DNA from: DATILI01 sp035476635
GTDB lineage: Bacteria > Pseudomonadota > Gammaproteobacteria > Burkholderiales > Burkholderiaceae_C
Direction: 5' to 3'
Assembly: GCA_035476635.1 (NCBI GenBank)
Contig: DATILI010000061.1
Location: 1-16,769, forward strand
DNA: 16,769 nucleotides
The notes under the pieces were generated by a model. The model was not told the DNA's origin. It did no database searches and saw only the letters and a list, made by a program, of their open reading frames with translations. Of the stretch, positions 1 through 7,539 are shown piece after piece. The first letter of the stretch is position 1. Each line of letters starts with the position of its first letter. The position numbers and the translations under genes are program-made.

Positions 1-2345
1 TCTTCGCCCGCCTGCTGGATGCGCTCGCGCGTCTTGCTCTGGTTTTCGGTCTTGTAGTCGATCAAAAGCGCCGAGCCGTCGGGCAGCCGGTCGATGCGGT
101 CGATCTGGCCGATCAAGGTCACGGCGCCAAGCGGCTGCTCCAGCCAGCGCTCCGCTTCCTCGAACTGTGCGCCTGTGGCCTCGTGGCTGGCCAGCCAATC
201 GAGGTAGCCGTCGCGCACCAGCGGCCAGGCTGCGGCAAATGGCAGGAATTCGTCGTCGGCCAAACCCATGGCGCGCGCGGCTTGCGCGGCCGCCACATCC
301 AGCATCTCCGCGCGCCCAATTCGATCCGGCACGGGCTTGGCCTGCAGCGCTTCCTGGAATTCCTTGAGCACCGCATGCAGCCAGAGGCCGAAATCGCGCT
401 TGTCGACTTCGGTTTCAAGCTCCTCGAATTCCTGCAGTCCCAATTGGCGCAGCGCAAAGAACCGGTAAGGGCAGCGCCGCAGATCTTCATAGGCGCTGGA
501 CGAGAGGCGCCGCACCGGCAATTCGGATGCGCGCGGCAAGGGGCGCGGCGTGGGCTGTTGCGCCAGAGAGCGCATGGCGCGCGGATCGGCGCCAGCGGGT
601 GCCTGGCCCGCCAGCAGCAACGCTTGCACCAGCGGGCTGGGCAGCAAGGGCTCGCCGCCTTCGTCGCTCTGGCGCCAAAGCACGTCGACAGCCGGCAACT
701 GCAGTGCAGCCTCCCACGCGGCGCGGGCTGCAAGCGCCAGTACTTCGCGCGAAGCCAGGCCCAGCACACGCCGCTGTTCGGAAGTCCAGGCGCCTGGCGG
801 CTCGGGCGCGGGGCTCAGGCGCAGTTCGTCGCAACCCGGCAGCACCAGGGCCGCGAAGGGCCGCGCCAGCAACTGGCTCAGAGGCAGGATCACGACCTGC
901 TCTTCCAGCGGATATTCGGGCACGAAGCTGGCCGCCTCCAGGGCCTGGTTGACCCAGGCCACGAATGCGGTCGCCGGCATGCGCCGCGCGCCCCAGGCCG
1001 AAGCAGCCAGCGACTGCGCCAGCGCTGCCTGCGTGTCCTCGTGCAGATGCAATGCCTCCAGCACCTTCTGGCCCGCGGCATCGGCGGCCATAGGATCCCA
1101 TTGACCGCACGCCTGCAGCAGTTCACGCAGCGATTGCAGCCATGCCGGCAGCGTGCGCGCGGCCTGCAGCTTGTCACGCAGCGGCTGCACGCGCGCGGCC
1201 AGGCTGCCCAAGTCCGCGCCTGCGCCGGACTCGGGCGCAACCCATGAAGACCACTGGGCTACACCTGCTTTTCTGAGCGATTTTTCCAGGGCCTGCACGG
1301 CCGCGGCATCGAAAGCCGGCGCATTCTTCAGCCAGTCGAGCACCGCATCGCTGCTGGCATTCCAGGCACAGGCGCGCAACGCCCCCATGAGCTGCGCCGC
1401 AGCGCGCGTGGTGGAAAGTTTCCAGCCGGTTTCATCGCGGATCGCGATGCCGCGCGCGCCCAGCATGGCGCGTACCCGGCGCGTCAACGCGCGGTCGGTT
1501 GCGGCCAGGGCCACTGGTTGGGCGCCGGCCTGCAGATGCCGCAGCACACAGGCGGCGGCGCACTCGGCTTCATCCTCGGCATCGCCCGCCGCGTGCAAGG
1601 CCAATCGGCCGCGGCTGTTGGCATCAGGCAATGGGATCGAAACAGCGCGCGCACCCAGATGCGCCTTGAGCGCTTCGGTCAGCGGTTCGGCTTGAAAGCC
1701 TTCGAGCACGACGAGCGCGTCCAGGGGCGCCAGGCCTTCGTCCGAAGAAGCCTGCAGGAACTGCCATAACCTGTCCGCCGGGTAGGCTGAAGCCACCGCC
1801 CACTCGAGCGCAATGCGGGCCACGGCGTTTTCCAGCGCGAGCGCCGGTGCTTCCAGCCCAAGGCCTATCGCAGGCCGAACCTGCGCCGCCCAATCGGGCC
1901 GCTGCGCCGGCGGCACAGCGGCGACCAAAGGCGCCAACTGGTGCGCAGCTTCAACCAACCGGCCGGCCAGCGCTTCGCTGTGGGCGCGCAAGCCGGCACT
2001 TTCCAGCAGGGTTTGCGCGGTCAGGCCGTCCAACGCGGCATCGAGCCGGACATCGTCCGGCTGCGCCGTCCAGGGGCCCAGGCTGCGCGTCCAGTTCATC
2101 GTCGTCTCAAAGCGCGGCGCAAAACCATCGGGCCGGGCCTGCGCCCACATGCGGCTGGCCAGCGGCATGAGCTGCGCGTAGGGAAGCAACACCACACTGC
2201 GCGCCGGGTGCGCCCGCAATTCGTGCAGCGCCGCGGCGATGCGCGCAATCAAGCCCCGCTCGCGCTCCAGCCAGGTTGGTGGATGCTGAATGCGGTACAG
2301 GGAGGAGTCCTCAGCGGCATCATGGCTTTTTGCTATCTCATCCAT
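1..2345 (-). CDS. AddB-like PD-(D/E)XK nuclease / recombination protein (3' end missing)
   Basis: Likely nuclease subunit of an AddAB-type helicase-nuclease that processes double-strand DNA ends for recombination. The first 781 residues are visible; the gene runs off the left edge. The N-terminal ~600 residues resemble the degenerate helicase-like part of AddB. A C-terminal nuclease domain follows: an SSSAYEDLRRCPYRFF block with Cys625, then GQIDRID with Asp749 and Asp752, and LIDYKT with Asp763 and Lys765, which are the PD-(D/E)XK catalytic residues. Cys625 sits where AddB proteins carry the first of four Fe-S cysteines; the other three would lie beyond the edge, so the cluster cannot be confirmed. 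The start at 2345 is the only in-frame ATG before an upstream in-frame TGA; the Shine-Dalgarno (GGAG, 11 bases upstream) is weakly placed. An AddA-like helicase gene is expected next but is not visible. The nuclease assignment is strong; AddB rather than another member of the family is inferred. Confidence 0.85.
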   Translation of the reverse strand, partial: MDEIAKSHDAAEDSSLYRIQHPPTWLERERGLIARIAAALHELRAHPARSVVLLPYAQLMPLASRMWAQARPDGFAPRFETTMNWTRSLGPWTAQPDDVRLDAALDGLTAQTLLESAGLRAHSEALAGRLVEAAHQLAPLVAAVPPAQRPDWAAQVRPAIGLGLEAPALALENAVARIALEWAVASAYPADRLWQFLQASSDEGLAPLDALVVLEGFQAEPLTEALKAHLGARAVSIPLPDANSRGRLALHAAGDAEDEAECAAACVLRHLQAGAQPVALAATDRALTRRVRAMLGARGIAIRDETGWKLSTTRAAAQLMGALRACAWNASSDAVLDWLKNAPAFDAAAVQALEKSLRKAGVAQWSSWVAPESGAGADLGSLAARVQPLRDKLQAARTLPAWLQSLRELLQACGQWDPMAADAAGQKVLEALHLHEDTQAALAQSLAASAWGARRMPATAFVAWVNQALEAASFVPEYPLEEQVVILPLSQLLARPFAALVLPGCDELRLSPAPEPPGAWTSEQRRVLGLASREVLALAARAAWEAALQLPAVDVLWRQSDEGGEPLLPSPLVQALLLAGQAPAGADPRAMRSLAQQPTPRPLPRASELPVRRLSSSAYEDLRRCPYRFFALRQLGLQEFEELETEVDKRDFGLWLHAVLKEFQEALQAKPVPDRIGRAEMLDVAAAQAARAMGLADDEFLPFAAAWPLVRDGYLDWLASHEATGAQFEEAERWLEQPLGAVTLIGQIDRIDRLPDGSALLIDYKTENQSKTRERIQQAGE

Positions 2346-2432
2346 AGCAAGACCATCTCCAACGAAAGCACTTGGTTTCTGTCACAATGCCGCAACTTTA
2401 GCTGCATCTCCACTGTTACCGAGGAAAAAGCC
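2346..2432. promoter_or_regulatory. Divergent promoter region between the AddB-like gene and trxA
   Basis: This 87-base gap separates two genes that start in opposite directions, so it must hold at least the trxA promoter. A TGTCACAAT stretch (possible -10 CACAAT at 2383-2388, plus strand) lies about 45 bases before trxA and resembles the TGTCATAAT element in front of rho. No convincing -35 hexamer is seen at the usual distance. The promoter call is inferred. Confidence 0.4.
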
Positions 2433-2765
2433 ATGGCTAGCGAACTCATCAAACATGTCTCCGACTCAAGCTTCGAAGTCGACGTGCTGCAGGCTGACAA
2501 GCCGGTGCTGGTGGATTACTGGGCTGAATGGTGCGGCCCCTGCAAGATGATCGCCCCGATCCTTGACGAAGTGGCCAGCGGCTACGAAGGCAAGCTGCAG
2601 ATCGCCAAGATGAATGTGGACGAAAACCGCGACATTCCCGCCAAGTTCGGTATCCGCGGCATCCCCACCTTGATGTTGTTCAAGGGCGGCCAATTGGCCG
2701 CGACCAAGGTTGGCGCGATGAGCAAGGCGCAGCTGACCTCGTTCATCGACCAACAACTCGCCTGA
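2433..2765 (+). CDS. trxA: Thioredoxin (TrxA)
   Basis: Cytoplasmic dithiol-disulfide oxidoreductase, reduced by thioredoxin reductase, that supplies electrons to ribonucleotide reductase, peroxiredoxins and other targets. The 110-residue protein is a single thioredoxin fold of normal length. The active site W33-C34-G35-P36-C37 lies in the usual YWAEWCGPCK context, the cis-proline is Pro78 in GIPTL, and the buried Asp28 of VDYW is present. The start is set by the Shine-Dalgarno GAGGAA at 2421-2426, six bases before the ATG; a longer in-frame extension upstream would run antisense to the AddB-like gene and is not credible. A hairpin terminator follows directly, so trxA is probably its own transcription unit, although rho is next on the same strand. 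Confidence 0.98.
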   Translation: MASELIKHVSDSSFEVDVLQADKPVLVDYWAEWCGPCKMIAPILDEVASGYEGKLQIAKMNVDENRDIPAKFGIRGIPTLMLFKGGQLAATKVGAMSKAQLTSFIDQQLA

Positions 2766-2776
2766 ACCCACTCCCC

Positions 2777-2814
2777 GGCAGCCGCAGCGCAAAGCTCCGG
2801 CTGCCAGCTCTTTT
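2777..2814 (+). terminator. Rho-independent terminator after trxA
   Basis: GGCAGCCG (2777-2784) pairs perfectly with CGGCTGCC (2798-2805). Inside the loop a further AGC/GCT pair can form across a C/C mismatch, giving a long stem around GCAAA. TTTT follows at 2811-2814 after AGCTC, so the U tract is short and set back. It starts 11 bases after the trxA stop. Confidence 0.75.
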
Positions 2815-2819
2815 CCTGT

Positions 2820-2825
2820 CATAAT
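2820..2825 (+). promoter_or_regulatory. Possible -10 element of the rho promoter
   Basis: CATAAT within TGTCATAATCC matches the sigma-70 -10 consensus at five of six positions and lies just after the trxA terminator. A -35 with 17-base spacing would fall in the terminator's right arm and is poor (CCGGCT), so the call rests on the -10 and position. It would give a rho leader of roughly 130 bases. Confidence 0.4.
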
Positions 2826-2851
2826 CCTTTTCAGATCGCCAGACCGGACAC

Positions 2852-2950
2852 AAACCGGCCTGGTTCGAGTTCCCGGTTTAGAACTTTGAGGTTGAGCAAG
2901 CGTCTCGCCTCTACCCAAACCTCCCCCATTTTTCCGTTGAACTCCGCTCA
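2852..2950 (+). promoter_or_regulatory. rho 5' leader: hairpin plus C-rich, G-poor stretch
   Basis: AAACCGG (2852-2858) is an exact inverted repeat of CCGGTTT (2873-2879) with a 14-base loop. From 2901 to 2950 the transcript would contain 23 C and only 5 G, a composition typical of Rho utilisation (rut) sites. In Escherichia coli, rho is autoregulated by Rho-dependent attenuation in its leader. A similar control here is inferred, not shown. Confidence 0.4.
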
Positions 2951-2961
2951 GGAGTAAATCC

Positions 2962-4227
2962 ATGCACTTAAACGAACTCAAGGCACTGCACGTGTCTGAA
3001 GTCCTCAAGCAGGCCGAAGACCTCGAGATTGAAAACACGGGCCGCATGCGCAAGCAGGAGCTGATGTTTGCGATCATCAAGAAACGTGCACGCGCCGGCG
3101 AACAGGTGTTTGCCGACGGCGTGCTGGAAATCCTGCCTGACGGCTTCGGATTTCTGCGCAGCCCCGATACCAGCTATACGGCCAGCACCGACGATATCTA
3201 CATCTCCCCCAGCCAGGTGCGCCGCTTCAACCTGCACACCGGCGACATGATTGAAGGCGAAGTGCGTACGCCCAAGGACGGCGAGCGCTACTTTGCCCTG
3301 ACCAAGCTCGACGCCGTCAACGGCGGCCCGCCCGAGCAGAACAAGCACAAGGTGATGTTCGAGAACCTGACGCCGCTGTTCCCCAAGGAACAGATGAAGC
3401 TGGAGCGCGAGAACTTCAAGGGCGAAGAGAACGTCACCGGCCGCATCATCGACATCATCGCCCCGGTCGGCAAGGGCCAGCGCGCCCTGCTGGTGGCGCC
3501 GCCCAAGAGCGGCAAGACGGTGATGATGCAGCACATGGCCCACGCCATTGCCGCCAACTACCCCGACAGCCACATGATGGTGCTGCTGGTGGACGAGCGG
3601 CCCGAGGAAGTGACGGAAATGCAGCGGTCGGTGAAGGCCGAGGTGATCGCCTCCACCTTTGACGAGCCGGCGGCCCGCCACGTGCACGTCGCCGAAATGG
3701 TGATCGAGCGCGCCAAGCGCCTGGTTGAACTCAAGAAAGACGTGGTGATCCTGCTGGACTCGATCACCCGCCTGGCCCGCGCCTACAACAACGTCGTGCC
3801 CTCCTCCGGCAAGGTGCTGACCGGCGGCGTGGATTCCAATGCGCTGCAGCGCCCCAAGCGTTTCCTGGGCGCGGCGCGCAATGTCGAGGAAGGCGGCTCG
3901 CTGACCATCATCGCTACCGCCCTGATCGACACCGGCAGCCGCATGGACGAAGTGATCTTTGAGGAATTCAAGGGCACGGGCAACAGCGAAATCCACCTGG
4001 ACCGCCGCCTGTACGAAAAGCGCGTGTTCCCCTCGATCCAGCTCAACCGCAGCGGCACGCGCCGCGAAGAACTGCTGCTGGCCCCCGAGATCCTGCAAAA
4101 GACCCGCATCCTGCGCCAGTTCATGTACAACATGGACGAAATCGAGTCCATGGAAATGGTGCTCAAGAGCATGAAGGCCACCAAGTCCAATGTCGAGTTC
4201 TTCGACATGATGCGACGCGGCGGCTAA
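2962..4227 (+). CDS. rho: Transcription termination factor Rho
   Basis: Hexameric RNA-dependent ATPase/translocase that ends transcription at untranslated, C-rich RNA. The 421-residue protein has the standard short form, without the insertions seen in actinobacterial Rho. In order: the N-terminal Rho_N helical region (1-45), the cold-shock-like primary RNA-binding domain (about 48-120, with DGFGFLRSP), and the RecA-like motor. Walker A is APPKSGKT (179-186), Walker B is VVILLDS (261-267), the Q-loop surrounds VLTGGVD (285-291) and the R-loop surrounds KGTGNSE (337-343). The ATG at 2962 follows GGAG at 2951-2954 with a seven-base gap. All key residues appear intact. Confidence 0.99.
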   Translation: MHLNELKALHVSEVLKQAEDLEIENTGRMRKQELMFAIIKKRARAGEQVFADGVLEILPDGFGFLRSPDTSYTASTDDIYISPSQVRRFNLHTGDMIEGEVRTPKDGERYFALTKLDAVNGGPPEQNKHKVMFENLTPLFPKEQMKLERENFKGEENVTGRIIDIIAPVGKGQRALLVAPPKSGKTVMMQHMAHAIAANYPDSHMMVLLVDERPEEVTEMQRSVKAEVIASTFDEPAARHVHVAEMVIERAKRLVELKKDVVILLDSITRLARAYNNVVPSSGKVLTGGVDSNALQRPKRFLGAARNVEEGGSLTIIATALIDTGSRMDEVIFEEFKGTGNSEIHLDRRLYEKRVFPSIQLNRSGTRREELLLAPEILQKTRILRQFMYNMDEIESMEMVLKSMKATKSNVEFFDMMRRGG

Positions 4228-4234
4228 AGCGCAG

Positions 4235-5317
4235 TCAAGGTAGCGGCGCAACCGCAAGCTCGCGCCGCTCCTCGGCGCTGCGCCGGCCCAGCTCCAGCAG
4301 CGCCATCAGCTGCACCGCCTCCTTGGGCGTCACCGGATTGACGCCCTTGCCCCGCACCGCATCGCGCACCGCCGCGTAGTAGGCCAGGTAGTTCCCGGCC
4401 AGCGTCGGGCAGGCGCGCGACTGCAGCGTCGCACCATCTTCCCCGTAGACGGTAAGCCGGCCATCCCGGCTGTCGCCACCCCAATCGCCCAGGGCGTCCA
4501 GCCGCGGGCGGGCGCCGGCCTTCAGTGCGTCCTCCTGCGGGTCAACGCCGTGCTTCACATAGCTGCCGCGCGTTCCGTGCACCAAGTAGCGCGGCGCGGG
4601 CTCGGCGGCCAATGTGGTGGCGTGCAGGACCACCCGCAAACCGGCATGCGGACCACGCAGGTAGCGCAGCTGCACATGGAAATAGTCTTCCACCACGGCG
4701 TCGTCCCGAATCGGCGCCATGTCCGCCGCGATGGCGTCGGGGACGCCGAACAGTTGCACCGCCTGATCCACCAAGTGGGAGCCGAGATCCACCCAGATGC
4801 CCCCGCCGGGGCCGGCCTGGTCCCGCCAGCGCACCAGCACCTTGGGTCGGAAGCGATCGAAATGGGACTCGAAAAATACCAGGCGCCCCAGCGCGCCATC
4901 GGCCACGATGCTGCGCAAGGTAAGGAAATCCGCGTCGAAACGCCGGTTCTGGTAGACCGAAAGCACGCGCTGTTGCGCATCCGCCAGCGCGGCCAGCTCC
5001 TCGGCCTGGGCCCGGGTTACTGTGAACGGCTTGTCCACGACCACATGCTTGCCGGCGAGCAAGGCCGCCTTGGCCAGCGCATGGTGCGAATCGTTTGGCG
5101 TGGCAATCACCACCAGATCGATATCCGGCCGTGCGATCAAATCCGCTGGCGTGGGCGCCACCGCCATGCCGGGCCAATCGGCCTGGACTTTGGCCGCGCT
5201 GGAGCTGGCCACCGCCGCCAGCGCCAGGCCCGGCACGCCAGCCACGACCGGGGCGTGGAAGGTCTTGCCCGCGAATCCATAGCCTATCAAGCCCACCTTC
5301 AAGCTCGTCTCGTCCAT
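4235..5317 (-). CDS. Gfo/Idh/MocA family NAD(P)-dependent oxidoreductase (YdgJ-like)
   Basis: Probable cytoplasmic dehydrogenase of a sugar or polyol-like substrate; the real substrate is unknown. The 360-residue protein has an N-terminal Rossmann fold with G12-Y-G14-F-A-G17, ATPNDSHH near 72-79, the family's catalytic Lys96 in HVVVDKPF, and the C-terminal Gfo/Idh/MocA domain with Asp177 and His181 in WVDLGSHLVDQ. The sequence closely resembles what I recall of E. coli YdgJ, for example FESHFDRFRP and GNYLAYYAA. The ATG at 5317 is chosen because the Rossmann fold begins seven residues later and AGGGG lies upstream. An in-frame extension to 5605 would cover the L31 gene on the other strand and is rejected. 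The gene converges with rho (seven bases between stops) and diverges from the L31 gene. Family certain; substrate not. Confidence 0.93.
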   Translation of the reverse strand: MDETSLKVGLIGYGFAGKTFHAPVVAGVPGLALAAVASSSAAKVQADWPGMAVAPTPADLIARPDIDLVVIATPNDSHHALAKAALLAGKHVVVDKPFTVTRAQAEELAALADAQQRVLSVYQNRRFDADFLTLRSIVADGALGRLVFFESHFDRFRPKVLVRWRDQAGPGGGIWVDLGSHLVDQAVQLFGVPDAIAADMAPIRDDAVVEDYFHVQLRYLRGPHAGLRVVLHATTLAAEPAPRYLVHGTRGSYVKHGVDPQEDALKAGARPRLDALGDWGGDSRDGRLTVYGEDGATLQSRACPTLAGNYLAYYAAVRDAVRGKGVNPVTPKEAVQLMALLELGRRSAEERRELAVAPLP

Positions 5318-5440
5318 TGCATTGCCCCTGTCAGAAGTGATCCAAGTTGTTGATTCTGTGCGATAATTTAGGGCTTTAGCGAAAAGTGCCCGGCAAAATA
5401 GGTTTGCCCGGTGGCTCTCGCAGCTGACTAGGAAAAGATC
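5318..5440. promoter_or_regulatory. Divergent promoter region between the oxidoreductase and L31 genes
   Basis: A 123-base gap between two divergent starts. GATAAT at 5362-5367 (plus strand) is a good -10 match about 75 bases before the L31 gene; no clear -35 is seen at 16-18 bases. AGGAAAAG (5430-5437) is the L31 ribosome binding site. I looked for a Zur-type palindrome, which controls some type B L31 genes, and saw none convincing. Confidence 0.4.
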
Positions 5441-5704
5441 ATGAAAGACGGCATTCACCCCAACTACCGCGAAGTTCTCTTCGTGGACTTGTCCAACGGT
5501 TTCAAGTTCGTGACGCGTTCCTGCGCTTCGACTAAGGAAATGGGCAAGACTGAAGACGGCCGCGAGCTGCCCATGTACAAGCTCGACACCTCCAGCGAAT
5601 CCCATCCGTTCTACACCGGCACGCAGAAGTCGGTCGACAACATGGGTGGCCGCGTCGAGAAATTCCGCAACCGCTTCGGCAAGACCGCTGCTGCCACCAA
5701 GTAA
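5441..5704 (+). CDS. rpmE2: Ribosomal protein L31, type B (zinc-independent)
   Basis: Protein of the 50S subunit at the central protuberance, near the contact with the small subunit. The 87-residue length and the MKDGIHPNYREVLFVD start identify the type B (L31B, YkgM-like) form. The paired zinc-binding cysteines of type A L31 are absent; the only cysteine is Cys28 in TRSCAST, so this is the C-minus form that does not need zinc. The HPFYTG and GGRVEKFRNRF segments are typical. The ATG follows AGGAAAAG by three bases. The gene stands alone between a divergent oxidoreductase and a strong terminator. In many Burkholderiales this type is the only L31, so it need not signal zinc stress. Confidence 0.96.
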   Translation: MKDGIHPNYREVLFVDLSNGFKFVTRSCASTKEMGKTEDGRELPMYKLDTSSESHPFYTGTQKSVDNMGGRVEKFRNRFGKTAAATK

Positions 5705-5725
5705 ACTGGCAAGCGCTCAGCGCCC

Positions 5726-5764
5726 AAGGGCAGCCCGGGTGACCGTGCTGCCCTTTTGCTTTTT
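5726..5764 (+). terminator. Rho-independent terminator after rpmE2
   Basis: AAGGGCAGC (5726-5734) is an exact inverted repeat of GCTGCCCTT (5747-5755) with a 12-base loop. It is followed by a T-rich run, TTGCTTTTT, at 5756-5764. It starts 21 bases after the L31 stop and seals that unit from the next genes. Confidence 0.9.
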
Positions 5765-5802
5765 CTCAAGGCTGTCTTCAGCCAAAAACAACTCTGGAAC
5801 GC

Positions 5803-7539
5803 GTGGTAACCCAACCCAGCCCCGCCATCGTGGCGCAAAGCGCCGTCCGCCGGCTTCCGCGCCTGGCCTTGCTGCTGCTGTGCGCCGCCTATGTGCTGGC
5901 GGGTTTCATCGGGCGCGAACCCTGGAAAAGCGCGGACATGACCGCCTTCGGCTACATGCTGGAGCTGGCCCGCGGAACCGGCATCGCAGCCAGTGACTGG
6001 CTTCAGCCCAAGCTGCTGGGCTTGCCGCCCGAAGTAGACGCCTTGCTGCCCTACTGGCTGGGCGCCTGGGCCATCCAGGCCACGTCCGGCTGGCTGGTGC
6101 CTGATCTGGCGGCACGTTTTCCGTTCGTCGTATTGCTGGCGCTGACCCTGATGGCCAGCTGGTACGGCGTGTATTACCTGGCTCGCAGCCCGCAAGCCCA
6201 GCCGGTGGCCTTTGCCTTCGGCGGCGAGGCGCTGCCAGCCGACTACGCGCGCGCCATGGCCGACGGCGGCCTGCTGGCGCTGCTGGCCTGCCTGGGCCTG
6301 GCCCAGTTGTCCCACGAAACAACTCCGGCGCTGGCCCAGCTATGTTTTACGGCGCTGTTCTTTTTTGCCGTGGCGGCCGCGCCCTACCGTACCTTGTGGC
6401 CTGCCGTCTGCGCGGTCCTGGGTCTCGCCGGGCTGACCCTGTCCGGGGCGCCGACCATGGCCATGCTGCTGGGCGCCGGTGGCGCCGCGATCAGTTTCCT
6501 TGAGCGCGAGGATGCTGCCGAAGCGGCGGACACCACCGCGAAACCACCGGCGAACAAAAAGCGCTGGGCGATCGGCCTGGCGCTCCTGACCATGCTGCTG
6601 GCCGGCATGGCCACGGCGCTCGACCTCTGGCACTGGCGCATCTCCCTGCCCCAGGAACAGGGACGCACCTGGCGCAGCATTGGACGCCTCCTGCTCTGGT
6701 TCATCTGGCCGGTCTGGCCGCTGGCGCTGTGGACCCTGTGGCGCTGGCGGCGCCAGTTGTCCAACGGAAATCCGGGGCGGCATCTGGCGCTCCCGGTGTG
6801 GTTTGCCGCGGTGTCCGTCGGTACCACGCTGGTCACCTCGGCCTCGGATCGTTCGCTGTTGCTCGCCCTGCCCGCGCTGGCGGCACTGGCGGCATTCGCC
6901 CTGCCCACCTTCCAGCGCAGCGCGGCCGCGCTGATCGACTGGTTCACCCTGCTCTTTTTTACCGGCTGTGCCATCGTCATCTGGGTCATCTGGATCGCCA
7001 TGCAGACCGGCTTCCCGAAGAAACCGGCGGCCAACGTGGTCAAGCTGGCGCCGGGCTTCGAGCCCAGTTTTTCGCTGGTGCCATTCGTGATCGCGCTGGC
7101 CGCGACGCTGGTCTGGGCCTGGGTGGTCTACTGGCGCACCGGGCGCAACCGCGCGGCAATCTGGAAAACGCTGGTGCTGCCCGCGGGCGGCGCCGCGCTT
7201 TGCTGGCTCCTCCTGATGACGCTCTGGATGCCGCTGCTGGATTTTGCGCGCAGCTATACGTCGGTGGTGTACCGGGTCGTCTCCATCGCGGGCCGCCCTT
7301 CCTGTATTGAATTCCATGGCCTCAACCGTGGCCAGATCGCCGCCTTCCAGTACCACGGCAAGCTGGCGCTGCGGCATGCGGAGAAGATGCCGGCCTGCCC
7401 CTGGTTGCTGGTCGATGCCGATGCGCAGCAAAGCCTGCCCAACGCCGTGGACATGCAGCTGTGGACCTTGCGTGGCGCTTTCCGACGCCCGGCCGACCAT
7501 AGCGACGATGTGCTGCTGTACACGCGGATCCCCCAGTAG
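5803..7539 (+). CDS. Polytopic membrane protein, probable GT-C / ArnT-like glycosyltransferase
   Basis: A 578-residue inner-membrane protein with about ten or more hydrophobic segments (for example 19-37, 105-126, 155-168, 178-213, 256-272, 295-312, 350-368, 380-400, 425-444 and 458-480) and a soluble C-terminal tail from about 485. The layout, many helices with an early acidic loop after helix 1 (REPWKSAD, 38-45, with Asp45) and a C-terminal periplasmic domain, is like the GT-C/ArnT family that moves sugars from polyprenyl phosphate donors. No strict active-site motif can be proved by eye. Cys501 and Cys532 in the tail could form a disulfide. The start is a GTG with a weak Shine-Dalgarno (TGGAA); the next in-frame ATG is at residue 46, too late for helix 1. 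It is directly joined to the MATE gene. It could also be a non-catalytic membrane protein of unknown role. Confidence 0.6.
   Translation: MVTQPSPAIVAQSAVRRLPRLALLLLCAAYVLAGFIGREPWKSADMTAFGYMLELARGTGIAASDWLQPKLLGLPPEVDALLPYWLGAWAIQATSGWLVPDLAARFPFVVLLALTLMASWYGVYYLARSPQAQPVAFAFGGEALPADYARAMADGGLLALLACLGLAQLSHETTPALAQLCFTALFFFAVAAAPYRTLWPAVCAVLGLAGLTLSGAPTMAMLLGAGGAAISFLEREDAAEAADTTAKPPANKKRWAIGLALLTMLLAGMATALDLWHWRISLPQEQGRTWRSIGRLLLWFIWPVWPLALWTLWRWRRQLSNGNPGRHLALPVWFAAVSVGTTLVTSASDRSLLLALPALAALAAFALPTFQRSAAALIDWFTLLFFTGCAIVIWVIWIAMQTGFPKKPAANVVKLAPGFEPSFSLVPFVIALAATLVWAWVVYWRTGRNRAAIWKTLVLPAGGAALCWLLLMTLWMPLLDFARSYTSVVYRVVSIAGRPSCIEFHGLNRGQIAAFQYHGKLALRHAEKMPACPWLLVDADAQQSLPNAVDMQLWTLRGAFRRPADHSDDVLLYTRIPQ

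Noticed and set aside
183..1247. Open frame on the plus strand opposite the AddB-like gene
   Set aside because: No domain, Gln/Arg-rich, fully opposite a gene with intact nuclease motifs.
1941..2432. In-frame extension upstream of thioredoxin
   Set aside because: It runs antisense through the AddB-like gene, and trxA has its own Shine-Dalgarno and normal length from 2433.
2968..4257. Long open frame antisense to rho (429 codons)
   Set aside because: It is the mirror of a highly conserved gene, has His/Val/Leu-rich composition typical of GC-rich antisense frames, and has no recognisable domain.
5318..5605. N-terminal extension of the Gfo/Idh/MocA oxidoreductase
   Set aside because: It would overlap the L31 gene and its promoter; the Rossmann fold begins right after the ATG at 5317.
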